NCBI GenBank assembly: GCA_028824015.1
Contig: JAPPFC010000017.1
Coordinates: 1-64,000, forward strand
Direction: 5' to 3'
Length of the DNA: 64,000 nt
Source of the DNA: a bacterium
GTDB lineage: Bacteria > Actinomycetota > Acidimicrobiia > Spongiisociales > ZC4RG35
In this document: piece by piece, positions 17,249 to 28,024 of the stretch
Layout: the number at the start of each line of letters is the position of its first letter
Position numbering within the stretch: the stretch's first letter is position 1
Program-made: the position numbers and the translations under genes
The notes under the pieces: generated by a model
The model's input: the letters and a program-made list of their open reading frames with translations, nothing else
What the model was told of the DNA's origin: nothing
Database searches by the model: none

Positions 17249-18775
17249 CTACCTCTCCACCAGTTGGGTACGCCGGTTGTAGTAGTTGATCAGCACCGAA
17301 ATCAGCAGGCTGATGCTCAGATAGAAGGCCATCCAGATCAGGATCACCTGGATGGTGTCCCCGGTCTGGTTGAACATGGTCTGTCCCACCTGGACCATCT
17401 CCGGGAAGGCCACCGCTATCCCGAGGGAGGTGTTCTTCGAGAGGTTCAGGTACTGGTTGCCCAGCGGCGGGAGTATCACCCGGAAGGCCTGGGGCAGGAT
17501 CACCATGCGCAGGAGTTGTCCCCGCCGCAGGCCCAGGGCATAACCGGCTTCGCTCTGACCCTTTGGCACCGACAGTATCCCCCCGCGCACGATCTCGGCG
17601 ATGAACGATGCGGTGTAGAGAGTCACCCCCATCCAGATCCCGAAGAAGGAGGGAGTCATGGTCAAACCGGTGCTGGCGATCTGCGGAAAACGGCCCGGCA
17701 CGTCGACCGAGGGAGTGCCTATGGCCAACGGCGCCCCGGACCGGAGGAATTCGAACTTCTGATCGCAGAACTCCAGCAAGTACTGAACCACGTTGGTCCC
17801 CACCTCGGTTGCGGCCGGAAGCAGCATCAGAACAGCCGCGCCCCCCGCGCCCAGCGCTCCGGCCAGGATCATCCGGAAGTAGTCGTCATCGGTGAGTTTG
17901 GCCAGTCCCGCCGGACTTCGCCGGGAATCGAGGAAGCGATTGATCCACCGCCATCCCAGGTATAGGGAGATCAACGCCAGGATGACCTGGTAGGCCAACA
18001 CCGGGATGGCTCCCACCGAGGCAGCCAACAACATGAACAACCATCCGATGGCCCCGGCCAGGGGATGGGCAAACCAGCCCACCACCGCCCATGCCAGGAA
18101 GGCCAACAATGCCCAGGTTCCCGGACGGGTGTCCTCTCCCAACTCCTCCGCTCGTCGCATCCGGGTGCGATAGGCCCAGCGGGCGGTCAGCAGACCGGCC
18201 ACCAGAAAGGCTCCCCACTGCCAGAAGGTCTCCTGCGGGAAGGGCCAAGCGAAGGACACTCCCTTCCGACTTACCAGGAGGACTCCGGGAATGGGCCCTG
18301 AACTGTCTTCTTCCAGGACGGGAAAGAAGGTCGAGGCGAAGAAGAACCAGAACACGACCTGCACCAGAACCGGGATGTTCCGGAAACTCTCCACGAACAC
18401 CGAGGCCAGTCTCGAAGCCAGCCAGTTGGAGGAGAGCCTGGCGATTCCCACTATTACTCCCACCACGGTGGCGGCCACGATCCCGGACAGGGCGACCCGC
18501 AGCATATTGACCGCCCCGGTGTAAAACGCCTCCAGCCCGGTGCTCGGCTTGATGAATATGCCTTCACCCAGTTGGATGCCGGGGGGATCCGTCAGGAGGT
18601 CCCAGTCAAGTGCCAGCCCCTGGGCTCTCATGTTGGCCATGGCCTCGCCGACCAACACCGACCCCAGGGCAAGCACTCCGAACAGCACTCCGATCTGCGC
18701 GGCCCACTTGAGAAAGGTGGCGTTCCGCCAGAGCGGCGGTCGGGTCGGTGAGGCAAGACTGGGTCGGTTCGCCAA
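17249..18775 (-). CDS. aapQ: Aap-type amino-acid ABC permease
   Basis: First gene of the transporter operon. The protein of 508 residues has many membrane segments, with an AapQ-like N-terminal permease piece (GIARLSSNWLASRLASVFVE, then FRNIPVLVQVVFWFFFA) separated by a large helical insert from the C-terminal half with the docking loop EAGYALGLRRGQLLRMVILPQAFR. The start is TTG at 18775, supported by AAAGGG six bases upstream. It should pair with the AapM-like protein as a heterodimer. The nearest matching binding proteins in this window are at 62.5 and 63.7 kb. Confidence 0.88.
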   Translation of the reverse strand: MANRPSLASPTRPPLWRNATFLKWAAQIGVLFGVLALGSVLVGEAMANMRAQGLALDWDLLTDPPGIQLGEGIFIKPSTGLEAFYTGAVNMLRVALSGIVAATVVGVIVGIARLSSNWLASRLASVFVESFRNIPVLVQVVFWFFFASTFFPVLEEDSSGPIPGVLLVSRKGVSFAWPFPQETFWQWGAFLVAGLLTARWAYRTRMRRAEELGEDTRPGTWALLAFLAWAVVGWFAHPLAGAIGWLFMLLAASVGAIPVLAYQVILALISLYLGWRWINRFLDSRRSPAGLAKLTDDDYFRMILAGALGAGGAAVLMLLPAATEVGTNVVQYLLEFCDQKFEFLRSGAPLAIGTPSVDVPGRFPQIASTGLTMTPSFFGIWMGVTLYTASFIAEIVRGGILSVPKGQSEAGYALGLRRGQLLRMVILPQAFRVILPPLGNQYLNLSKNTSLGIAVAFPEMVQVGQTMFNQTGDTIQVILIWMAFYLSISLLISVLINYYNRRTQLVER

Positions 18776-18823
18776 GATATCCCTTTACTCGAGTTAGGGC
18801 CAGGGTTCTATCGGGTGGCGCCG

Positions 18824-18851
18824 AGTCTAGGTTTGGAGACCCCGTGTTCAA
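18824..18851 (-). promoter_or_regulatory. predicted promoter of the aapQMP operon
   Basis: On the minus strand TTGAAC (18851-18846) and TAGACT (18829-18824) are 16 bases apart, about 50 bases before the TTG start of the first permease gene. Confidence 0.5.
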
Positions 18852-18897
18852 CGGTTTGGAGTCCCCTGGGTTTTACACCTGGATGTCTATTGGGGGT

Positions 18898-20265
18898 CTA
18901 CGACTCCCCGCCGGAGAGCTCACCGCGGAGTTCGCAAATCTGGGCGGCCACGCTTTCGGGGCTCCCTGCCCCGGGGGTGGCCCTCCGGCTGACGGAGACG
19001 GCCGGGTCCAGGAGGTCCAGGTCGGACGGCTCGAAACCGGGATGCGCCCGGGCAAGGTCGGAGAAGCTGAGGGACGAGAACTCCCGGTTGTCCGCAGCCA
19101 GCCGGGCCGCCATCGCTCCGGTGACCCGGTGCGCTTCCCGGAAGGGCACTCCTCTCCCCACCAGCGCCTCGGCCAGATCCAGAGCCGCCGTCTCCGAAGC
19201 GGGCGCCGGCGGGTGAAACCGGGCGGTAGCCAGCAACCCGGCCAGGGCGGATGTGCCGCCGGCCAGGTCGTCGTCAACCCGGAAGAGGTGTTCCTTGTCC
19301 TCCTGCAAATCCCGGTTGTACGACATGGGCAGGCCCTTTTCCAGGGCCAGCATCGCCGTGAGGGCTCCGATCGCGCCGGCCGCCTTGCCCCGCACCAACT
19401 CCGCGATGTCGGGATTCTTCTTCTGCGGCAGCGCCGAGGATCCGGTGGCGAACTCATCCGCCAGGGTGACCCAGCCGAACTCCCGGGTGGACCACAGGAC
19501 CAGGTCCTCTCCCAGTCGGGAAAGGGAAACCAGGGCGCGGGCGCAGCACCAGACGTACTCGGCCGCCCGATCCCTGGAACCGACCGCTTCCAGCGAGTTG
19601 GCGAAAGCTCCGGACATGCCGAGCAGGGATGCGCTAATCCCCGGCGACAGGGGCAGCGACGACCCCGCCGCCGCTCCCGCGCCGAGCGGAGAGCAATCCA
19701 GCCGGGCGCCCAGGTCCAGGAAGCGGCGCCGGTCCCGTGCCGCCATCTGGCCGTATGCGAGGAGATGGTGTGCGAACAGGGTCGGTTGAGCCTGCTGGAG
19801 ATGGGTATAGGAGGGGACCACAACCTCGGGGCCCAACCGCTCCGCCACGTCCACCAGGACCAGGGCAAGCCTGGCCAGTCCGTCGGCGTGGCGCGCCGCT
19901 CCCCGCCGCATGTAGAGAATCAGATCCAGGGCCACCTGGTCATTGCGGGACCGGCCGGTGTGGAGCTTGCCCCCCACCGGTCCCACCAGTTCAACCAGCC
20001 GGCGCTCCACTGCCGAGTGAACGTCCTCGTCGCTGTCTTTGAAGATGAACGCGCCCGAACCGGCCTCCTCGGACAGGGTCCGCAGGCCTGCGGTGATTTC
20101 CTCGGTCTCCCGCTCGGACAGGATCCCCACTTCTCCGAGCATGGCCACATGGGCCATGGAACCCTCGATGTCATCCGCCAGGAGGCGGCGGTCGGCCGTC
20201 GAGACGGTGAAGTCCCACATTTCCGAGGCGGGAACGCCTTCCAACCTCCCTTCCCACAGGGTCAC
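18898..20265 (-). CDS. argH: argininosuccinate lyase
   Basis: Last enzyme of arginine synthesis, splitting argininosuccinate into arginine and fumarate as a cytosolic homotetramer. The fumarase/lyase superfamily signature GSSALPQKKNPD is intact, as are KLHTGRSRNDQ and the catalytic-His region SYTHLQQAQP. 455 residues, normal length. The start is GTG at 20265, four bases after the argG stop, with GGGGAGGGG upstream inside argG. It closes the argC-J-B-D-R-G-H operon. Confidence 0.96.
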   Translation of the reverse strand: MTLWEGRLEGVPASEMWDFTVSTADRRLLADDIEGSMAHVAMLGEVGILSERETEEITAGLRTLSEEAGSGAFIFKDSDEDVHSAVERRLVELVGPVGGKLHTGRSRNDQVALDLILYMRRGAARHADGLARLALVLVDVAERLGPEVVVPSYTHLQQAQPTLFAHHLLAYGQMAARDRRRFLDLGARLDCSPLGAGAAAGSSLPLSPGISASLLGMSGAFANSLEAVGSRDRAAEYVWCCARALVSLSRLGEDLVLWSTREFGWVTLADEFATGSSALPQKKNPDIAELVRGKAAGAIGALTAMLALEKGLPMSYNRDLQEDKEHLFRVDDDLAGGTSALAGLLATARFHPPAPASETAALDLAEALVGRGVPFREAHRVTGAMAARLAADNREFSSLSFSDLARAHPGFEPSDLDLLDPAVSVSRRATPGAGSPESVAAQICELRGELSGGES

Positions 20266-20269
20266 CTTC

Positions 20270-21459
<1,190 letters not shown>

Positions 21460-21463
<4 letters not shown>

Positions 21464-21936
21464 GTCATCTCTCCGATCTGTTCCAGTCGCTCCTTCACGC
21501 TCCGGCCGCCCGACGGTCGAGCGGCCACCACCAGGATGGTGTCGTCACCTGCCAAGGTTCCCAGGACATTCCCAACCTCTCCGGTCTCCAAGGAAGCGTC
21601 CAGGGCCGATGCCACCACCGAGGCGGCGCCCGGAAAGGTCCTCATGACCACCAGGTTGGCGGAGGCTTCTATCGACAGTGCGTAGGAGTTGATCATCCTT
21701 CCCAGTTTTCGCTCCGGGTCCATGGGCTCGTCCGCTTCGCTGTTGCGGGAGTTCAGCCGATAGAGGCCCTCCTGGTCTTTCACCACCCCGAGGAACCGAA
21801 GGTCCCGCGACACGGTGGATTGGCTGACCGGAAACCCCTCCTCTGCCAGGCCTCTCGCCAACTCTGCCTGCTCGGCGGCCCCTCCCCGAGCAAGCAACCC
21901 GCGCAATGCCCGCCTCCGGGCCCCGGCTGAACTCAC
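21460..21936 (-). CDS. argR: arginine repressor
   Basis: A 158-residue ArgR-type regulator. The N-terminal winged helix contains the recognition stretch [14 protein letters not shown]; the C-terminal arginine-binding/oligomerisation domain contains [13 protein letters not shown]. Arginine-bound hexamers repress arginine genes in the family. I choose GTG 21936, one base after the argD stop and preceded by GGGGGG, because a longer reading overlaps argD. Being inside the operon implies feedback on its own expression. Confidence 0.93.
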
Positions 21937-21937
21937 T

Positions 21938-23140
21938 TCAACCCCCCGCGGCGATCGAATCCGCCAGCGCCGCGCCGAACCGGGAAATCGCTTCGGCGGT
22001 CTCATCAGGAGTGATGGTGAGAGGTGGGGCGAAGCGGACCGCATCGGGTCGTACGTTGTTGACCACCAGCCCGAGTTCCAATGCCCGCCGGGTGGCACCC
22101 GCCGCCCAATCTCCTTCCAGCACGGCCGCCAGCAGCAAACCCCGCCCCCGTACTTCCATCACGCCATCCAGGGCTCCCAGGCCCTCCGAGAACTGGCGGG
22201 AGCGCGCCCGGCAGTTGGCCAGCAGGTCGCGCTCGGCGATCTCGTCGAGGACCGCCAAGGCCGCCGCGCAGGGAACCGGGCCCCCGCCGAAGGTGGTGCC
22301 ATGGTCGCCGGGACCGAAGGCGGTGGCCACCTCCTCCCGGGCCATGCAGGCGCCGATCGCCAGACCGTTGGCCAGGGCCTTGGCAACCGTGGCGATGTCC
22401 GGCTCGAAACCCAGGCCCTGCCAGGAGAACATGTGCCCGGTGCGCCCCATGCCTGCCTGGACGTCGTCGATGATCAACAGGACTCCTCTCCGGTTGCACA
22501 TCTCCCGGACCTCTTGAAGGAAGTCGGCGGCCAGCGGAATCACTCCCCCTTCGCCCTGGGTGGTCTCGATCATCACCGCCGCGGTGCGATCCGACACCGC
22601 GCGTTCCAGCGCGGCGATGTCTCCGGGAGGCACCTGGAAGAAACCGGGTGGGAGGGGCTCGAAGGTCTCCTGTTTGGCGGGTTGGCCGGTGGCGGCCAGG
22701 GTGGCCAGGGTGCGCCCGTGGAAGGAGTCCAGGAGGGAGATCACTTCGTAGCGGTGCGCGCCGTGCCGTTTCTGGGCGTACCTCCGCGCCAGCTTGATGG
22801 CTGTCTCATTGACGGTGGCCCCGCAGTTGGCGAAGAACACCCGGTCCAGCCCGGATAGATCCGACAGTCGTCCGGCCAGGCTCACCATCGGCTCGGTGTA
22901 GAAGATGTTCGAGACGTGGACCAGTTCCGACAACTGGTTGCGGGCGGCCTCCGCCACCCGCGGGTTGGCGTGTCCGACGGCCACCACCGCCAGGCCGGTC
23001 AGACAGTCCAGGTAGGACCGACCCTCCCGGTCGAACAGCCAGACGCCCTGGCCCCGGGTGAACACCACCGGCGTCCGACCGTAGGCCGGGATGAGCTTGC
23101 TTTCGGCCCTTTCGATCCAAGCCGTGACTTCTGAGTTCAC
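21938..23140 (-). CDS. argD: acetylornithine aminotransferase
   Basis: A PLP-dependent class III aminotransferase converting N-acetylglutamate semialdehyde to N-acetylornithine. IIDDVQAGMGRTG and the PLP lysine in TVAKALANG are present; 400 residues. The start GTG at 23140 forms a GTGA overlap with the argB stop. In many actinobacteria argF follows argD, but here argR follows after one base, leaving no room for it. Confidence 0.95.
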   Translation of the reverse strand: MNSEVTAWIERAESKLIPAYGRTPVVFTRGQGVWLFDREGRSYLDCLTGLAVVAVGHANPRVAEAARNQLSELVHVSNIFYTEPMVSLAGRLSDLSGLDRVFFANCGATVNETAIKLARRYAQKRHGAHRYEVISLLDSFHGRTLATLAATGQPAKQETFEPLPPGFFQVPPGDIAALERAVSDRTAAVMIETTQGEGGVIPLAADFLQEVREMCNRRGVLLIIDDVQAGMGRTGHMFSWQGLGFEPDIATVAKALANGLAIGACMAREEVATAFGPGDHGTTFGGGPVPCAAALAVLDEIAERDLLANCRARSRQFSEGLGALDGVMEVRGRGLLLAAVLEGDWAAGATRRALELGLVVNNVRPDAVRFAPPLTITPDETAEAISRFGAALADSIAAGG

Positions 23141-24042
23141 TGTTCCTCTCCTTCGTGATGGATGACCATGGTCCCTATCCCCTCGGGGGTAAACATTTCC
23201 AGCAGCAGAGCGTGTTGGATCCGACCGTCCAGAACATGCGCCTGCGAGACGCCGCCTTTCATGGCTTCCACCACCGCCCGCAACTTGGGAAGCATCCCTC
23301 CCCGGAACCGATCGACCACCATCACCAACTCGGGCAGGGTCATCTTGGAGATGAGCGTGGAGGCGTCGTTGGGATTGCGATAAACCCCCTCCACATTGGT
23401 GAGGAACACCAGCTTCTGCGCTCCCAGAGCGGCGGCCAGGGCGCCCGCTACGGTGTCGGCGTTCAGGTTGTAGACCTCGCCGTCCAAGCCCAGTCCCAAC
23501 GGCGCCACCACCGGGGTCATCCCCCCCTCCAGGAGGAATTCGATCAGAGCCGGATTCACATCGACCAGATCACCCACCCTCCCCAGGCGGTCATCCAGCC
23601 GGCGACAGCGGAACAGGCCCGCGTCCACGCCGTTCAAGCCCACAGCCTTCGCTCCGCTGGTCTCCAGAAGGCGGGCTATCTCCCCGTTGACCTCTCCTCC
23701 CAACACCCTCCGGACCAAATCCATGGTGCGGGTATTCGTGACTCTCAACCCGTCCACCCAGGTGGGGGCGATTCCCTCCCTCTTCATGGCTGCGGTGATC
23801 TGCGGCCCGCCCCCGTGAACCACCACCATCTTTATCCCTACCTGGGAGAGAAGAGCCACGTCCCGGGCGAAGGACTGCGCGAAAGTCGGGTCATCCATCG
23901 CCGAGCCGCCGTACTTCACCACCACGACGGTCCCGGAGAATCGCCGGATGTAAGGCAATGCCTCCATGAGGATGGCCGCCTTACCCATCGAAGAGGCGAT
24001 GCGGGGCTTGAGGCGGGTGGGCGGGCTGTGGCCGGTGGTCAT
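23137..24042 (-). CDS. argB: acetylglutamate kinase
   Basis: Phosphorylates N-acetylglutamate, the second step when ArgJ recycles acetyl groups. Amino-acid-kinase motifs are clear: VVVKYGGSAMDD, VVHGGGPQI and the later VFLTNVEGVY. About 301 residues, normal. ATG 24042 overlaps the argJ stop. The family enzyme is the usual arginine-feedback point in actinobacteria. Confidence 0.96.
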   Translation of the reverse strand: MTTGHSPPTRLKPRIASSMGKAAILMEALPYIRRFSGTVVVVKYGGSAMDDPTFAQSFARDVALLSQVGIKMVVVHGGGPQITAAMKREGIAPTWVDGLRVTNTRTMDLVRRVLGGEVNGEIARLLETSGAKAVGLNGVDAGLFRCRRLDDRLGRVGDLVDVNPALIEFLLEGGMTPVVAPLGLGLDGEVYNLNADTVAGALAAALGAQKLVFLTNVEGVYRNPNDASTLISKMTLPELVMVVDRFRGGMLPKLRAVVEAMKGGVSQAHVLDGRIQHALLLEMFTPEGIGTMVIHHEGEEQ

Positions 24043-25205
24043 GACGGCTCCCCGTTGAAGATGACGTATCCGGGAGTGAGGTCGCTGGTGAGGATCCGGG
24101 CGGTGCCCGGCCCTTCCCCCACCGCCACCTCGACCTGGAAGTCTCCCGCCAACAGCGGCTCGACCGCCGACAGGTCCACACCGGTGTGGGTCCCTCCCCT
24201 TGCCACCGGTGTTCCCTGGTAGGTGATGTCTATGCGGGAGGCGTCCAGCGGCTCGCCACAGGCGCCGAGGGCGGCCACCAGCCTGCCCCAGTTGGGGTCT
24301 CCTCCGTAAAAGGAACAGCGCACCAGGTCCGAGTCGGCTATCGCCATCCCCATCCGATGAGCTGAAGCGTCGTCCCGGGCGCCGCTCACCCGGATGGTCA
24401 CCACCCGGGTGCAGTCCTCTGCGTCCGCCACGATGTCATGGGCCAGCCGGGCGCACACCGTTCGCACCCCCTTGGTCAACTCCTCCGGTGACGGTTCGAT
24501 CCCCGATCGGCCCGAAGCCATGAGGATCACCGTGTCGTTGGTGGACTCGCATCCGTCGATGTTGATGCTGTTGAAGGTCTCTTCCACCGCTTCGGCCAGC
24601 ACCCCCCGCAGCCGGCGGGCCGAGGCGACGGCGTCGGTGGTGATGACAGCCAGCATGGTGGCCATGCTGGGGCGGATCATCGCCGCCCCCTTGGCCATCC
24701 CTCCCACCCGGAACCCCCCGGTGCCGGAGACCGCCGCCTCCTTTATGAAGGTGTCGGTAGTCATGAGCCCGGCCGCGGCTTCCCGTCCCGCCGACGGGCT
24801 CGAAGCCGCCCGGGCCACGAGAAGCTGCATGGCGGGAAGGATCTTCTCCATGGGTAACTGCGGGCCGATCGGCCCGGTGGAGCAGACCAGCACCTCGGTG
24901 ACCTGGCCCCCCACCTCGCCGGCGACCGCGGCGGCCATGTCGTAGGCGGCCCGGTCGCCGGGTTCGCCCGTGGCTGCGTTGGCGCAACCGGAGTTGAGCG
25001 TTACCCCTCGGATCGCTCCTCCCGAGACCTCCATGTGACGGCGGGAGAGTCGCACCGGTGCGGCGGCCGCACCGTTCCGGGTGAACACCGCCGCGGCCGG
25101 AACCGGCTCTTCGGCGATCACCACACTCAGGTCGAGAGCGCCGGAGGGCTTGATCCCCGCCGCCAGGCCCGACGCCCGAAATCCCCTGGGAAATGTGACG
25201 CTCAC
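24039..25205 (-). CDS. argJ: bifunctional ornithine acetyltransferase / N-acetylglutamate synthase
   Basis: Transfers acetyl from N-acetylornithine to glutamate, closing the acetyl cycle. The self-cleavage region is present as KGAAMIRPSMATMLAV, where the chain is cut before the Thr in MATML. 388 residues. I place the start at GTG 25205, which overlaps the argC stop as GTGA; the longer open reading frame upstream runs into argC and is rejected. Confidence 0.95.
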   Translation of the reverse strand: MSVTFPRGFRASGLAAGIKPSGALDLSVVIAEEPVPAAAVFTRNGAAAAPVRLSRRHMEVSGGAIRGVTLNSGCANAATGEPGDRAAYDMAAAVAGEVGGQVTEVLVCSTGPIGPQLPMEKILPAMQLLVARAASSPSAGREAAAGLMTTDTFIKEAAVSGTGGFRVGGMAKGAAMIRPSMATMLAVITTDAVASARRLRGVLAEAVEETFNSINIDGCESTNDTVILMASGRSGIEPSPEELTKGVRTVCARLAHDIVADAEDCTRVVTIRVSGARDDASAHRMGMAIADSDLVRCSFYGGDPNWGRLVAALGACGEPLDASRIDITYQGTPVARGGTHTGVDLSAVEPLLAGDFQVEVAVGEGPGTARILTSDLTPGYVIFNGEPS

Positions 25206-26224
25206 GGCATCCACCCGGTGGTGTCCAGGCCGGTTGCTTCCTCCAGGCCGAACACCAGGTTGGCGGCCTGGACGGCCTGGCCGGCCGCGCCCTTCAGGAG
25301 ATTGTCCAGGGCGGCCTGGGCGATCACCGTCCGAGTGTGGGAATCGAAGAACGCCGTGACCAGCGCACGGTTGGATCCCGCCACCCATCGGGTTTGGGGG
25401 GGACGATCAATGACATCCACCAGCGGACGACCCTCGTACGCCTTTCCGAGGACTCCGAGAAGGTCCTCCCGGTCTCCCGGAGGATCGGCGGCGGGCATGG
25501 TCACCGTGGCCAGCAGGCCTCGCTGGATGGGAAGCAGATGGGGGGTGAAAGTAACCCGGGCGGGAACCCCGGCCATCTCCATGCCCATCTCGATCTCGGG
25601 CCGATGCCGGTGGGTCGCCACCGCGTAGGCCTGTGCTCCTTCCGCAACCTGTCCGAACATCAGGTCCGGTCGGAGTGACCTACCCGCGCCCGAGACACCC
25701 GACAGGCAGTCGGCGACCACCGGGCCCGAGGTCAACCCGCCGGCCAGCAGCGGGACGGATGCAAGCAGCACGGCGGTCGGGTAGCAACCCGGCAGGGCGA
25801 CCCGCCGAGCCCCTTCCAAGCTGAACAATTCCGGCAGGCCGTATCGCCATTCGCCGAGCCGCTCGGGGGCCGGATGGGGAGCGCCATAGGCGGTCTCATA
25901 GCGCTCCCGGGCGTCAAACCGGTAGTCGGACCCCAGGTCGAACACCGCTGTGCCTCGCTCCGCCAACTCGTGCCCCAACTCATAGGATGCCCCGTGGGGC
26001 AGGGCCAGGAACGCTGCATCCACCGAGGGAATCTCCCCGGCGGTCGTGGACGACAGCCGCCGATCGCCCTCGGAGAGGTGAGGATGCACCTCCCCCAGCG
26101 CCGCGCCGGCCCGGCTATGGGCACCGAGCCACACCGGGTCGAAGACCGGGTGAGCATCCAGCAGGCGGATCAACTCCCCACCGGCATACCCGGACGCGCC
26201 GATCACGGCGGTAGATAGTTTCAC
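25202..26224 (-). CDS. argC: N-acetyl-gamma-glutamyl-phosphate reductase
   Basis: NADPH-dependent reductase and first gene of the arginine operon. The Rossmann motif VIGASGYAGGEL and catalytic Cys in VALPGCYPTA are intact; 340 residues. The start is GTG at 26224 with only a weak ribosome site, about 25 bases from the predicted transcription start. Confidence 0.95.
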   Translation of the reverse strand: MKLSTAVIGASGYAGGELIRLLDAHPVFDPVWLGAHSRAGAALGEVHPHLSEGDRRLSSTTAGEIPSVDAAFLALPHGASYELGHELAERGTAVFDLGSDYRFDARERYETAYGAPHPAPERLGEWRYGLPELFSLEGARRVALPGCYPTAVLLASVPLLAGGLTSGPVVADCLSGVSGAGRSLRPDLMFGQVAEGAQAYAVATHRHRPEIEMGMEMAGVPARVTFTPHLLPIQRGLLATVTMPAADPPGDREDLLGVLGKAYEGRPLVDVIDRPPQTRWVAGSNRALVTAFFDSHTRTVIAQAALDNLLKGAAGQAVQAANLVFGLEEATGLDTTGWMP

Positions 26225-26251
26225 TTGAAGTCAGTCCCTTGCATCAGGACA

Positions 26252-26280
26252 ACTATATACGAATATGCGCATAGCGCCAA
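26252..26280 (-). promoter_or_regulatory. arginine operon promoter with possible ARG box
   Basis: Minus-strand TTGGCG (26280-26275) and TATAGT (26257-26252) are exactly 17 bases apart. The spacer, ATGCGCATATTCGTAT, is AT-rich and partly palindromic, as expected for an ArgR operator overlapping the promoter. Promoter call is good; the operator is inference. Confidence 0.65.
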
Positions 26281-26286
26281 AGCCGG

Positions 26287-28024
26287 TTACCGGCTCGGGG
26301 AATTCTCCTCATGCCCGAGTGGAAACAGGTCCCGTCCAGGCATGGGAGGCGGCAGCGGATCGTAGAGCCAGGATTCCACCAGTTCCCGCGCCGGGGTTCC
26401 CCCGGTTTCCTCCACCAGCGACAGAAAGCCGGAGGTCGTTGCGTTCCCGTAGCGATGGGTTTCGTGCCAGGTCCTGAGCATCGCGAAGAAGGACGAGTCT
26501 CCCAGGTAGTCGCGGAGCGCAACCAGGGTTAGCGCTCCCCGTCCATAGACGGAATAGTTGAAGAGATCATCGGCGGGAGGCAGTCCGGGGGGATAGAACT
26601 CGCGGAGGGCTATGGCGGTCGCTCTTTCGATGGCGGCCGTCGTGTCGCCCGACAGGAAGAACTCCCCGGAGAACAGCCGGTAATTGTTGGCCACCTCCCG
26701 GTCGTAGTCGGTCACCCCCAGGATTTCCTCCGTCCAGAGCCACTCCGACAGGGTGGCGGGGCCCTCGTTGAGCCAGATGTCGCTCCAATCCGCCACCGAC
26801 ACCGAGTTGCCGAACCACTGGTGAGCGAGTTCGTGTACTACAACTGTCTCAAGCACAGCCGAAAGGTCGTAGGTGGGGAGAGTCTGGTGCTCCAGGGCCA
26901 GCCCCACTCCGGCGTCGACCACCATGGCGCCCAGGGTCTCGAACGGATAGGGCCCGAAGAGCCCCGACAGGAAGCGCACCATCTGATGCTGGTCGGTGAA
27001 GGGATCGAGCAACTCGGGGTCCAGGTCCTCGGGATACCAGGTGGTGATCTCCAGGCCCAGGGGATCGGGCTCGGAACGAGATGCAAACTGCCCGATGCCG
27101 AGGGGGATCAGATAGGGGGCCACGGGGTGTTGCATGGACCACCGGAAGACCGTGGTCTGCTCCTCCTCCCGCACCTCCTCCAGAACTCCACCCGACACAA
27201 CCGTCCACCCCTCTGGGACCTCGACCTCCACGGTCACCGACGCCTTGTCCAGGGGGTGGTCGTTGAAGGGCGCCAAGGCGGCGGACCCGTCCGGCTCGTT
27301 CATCATGAAAAAGATGTCCTCGTCTGTGGTCCAACGGCCGCCGGAGGTGAAGCCCCGAATCGCTCGGGCCGGCCGGGGCCACCACCCCCTGGTAGGTGAC
27401 TACCACTGTCATCGGCTCTCCGTCTCCGAGCCCTTCCGAAGGTACGATGATCAACTCTTCGGAGACCTGCTCGTAGTCGGCCGCCGCGCCGTTGACCGTC
27501 ACCGCCTCGGTCTCCATTCCGAAGAAGTCCAGGCTGAACAACTCGAGATCGGCGGTAGCCACGGCCGCGATGGTGGAGGACCCCGAAAGCCGGCCCGTCT
27601 CGGGATCGAAGCTGAACTCGATCAGATAACTGTCCACGTCGTACCCGGAGGCGCCCAGGGTCGGATAGAGCGTGTCGCCGATTCCCTCCCGTCCCAATGC
27701 CTGCAGGCGCTCCCACAGAGTGGGCTCCGGCGGAATGGTGGTCGTGGTGCTGGTGGTCGGTGGAGAGGCGGTGGTGGTGGTGGTGACGGGCGGGGACGAT
27801 GTGGTGGTGGTTGTCGGGCCGGCCGCGGTGGCAGGAGCCGCGGTGGTGGTGGACCGGGTCGTGGTGGTGGCGGCGCGAGTTGTCGACGTGGTGGTAACGG
27901 GCGACTCCCCATCGACCCGGGTCTCGGTTGTGGTGTCCGGAGGGGCGACGGCAGGGCCCTCACCGCAGGAGCCGACCGCCAGCAGGCCTGCCAGCAGTGC
28001 TCCGACCGCGATCCGTCTCCTCAT
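26287..28024 (-). pseudogene. M1-family aminopeptidase lipoprotein, interrupted by a frameshift
   Basis: The first frame starts at 28024 (ATGA overlap with the CCA-enzyme stop) with a lipoprotein signal ending AVGSC, a long Thr/Pro/Ser spacer, then the beta-rich N-domain of an M1 peptidase. After a run of four C (plus-strand 27353-27356) similarity moves to another frame, beginning GFTSGGRWTTDEDIFF and continuing through ALEHQT, the zinc motif HELAHQWFGN and LNEGPA to the stop at 26287. Dropping one base of the run would join the frames cleanly, so either the gene is a recent pseudogene or the base is a sequencing error. Intact, it would be a surface-anchored zinc aminopeptidase of about 575 residues. 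Confidence 0.85.
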
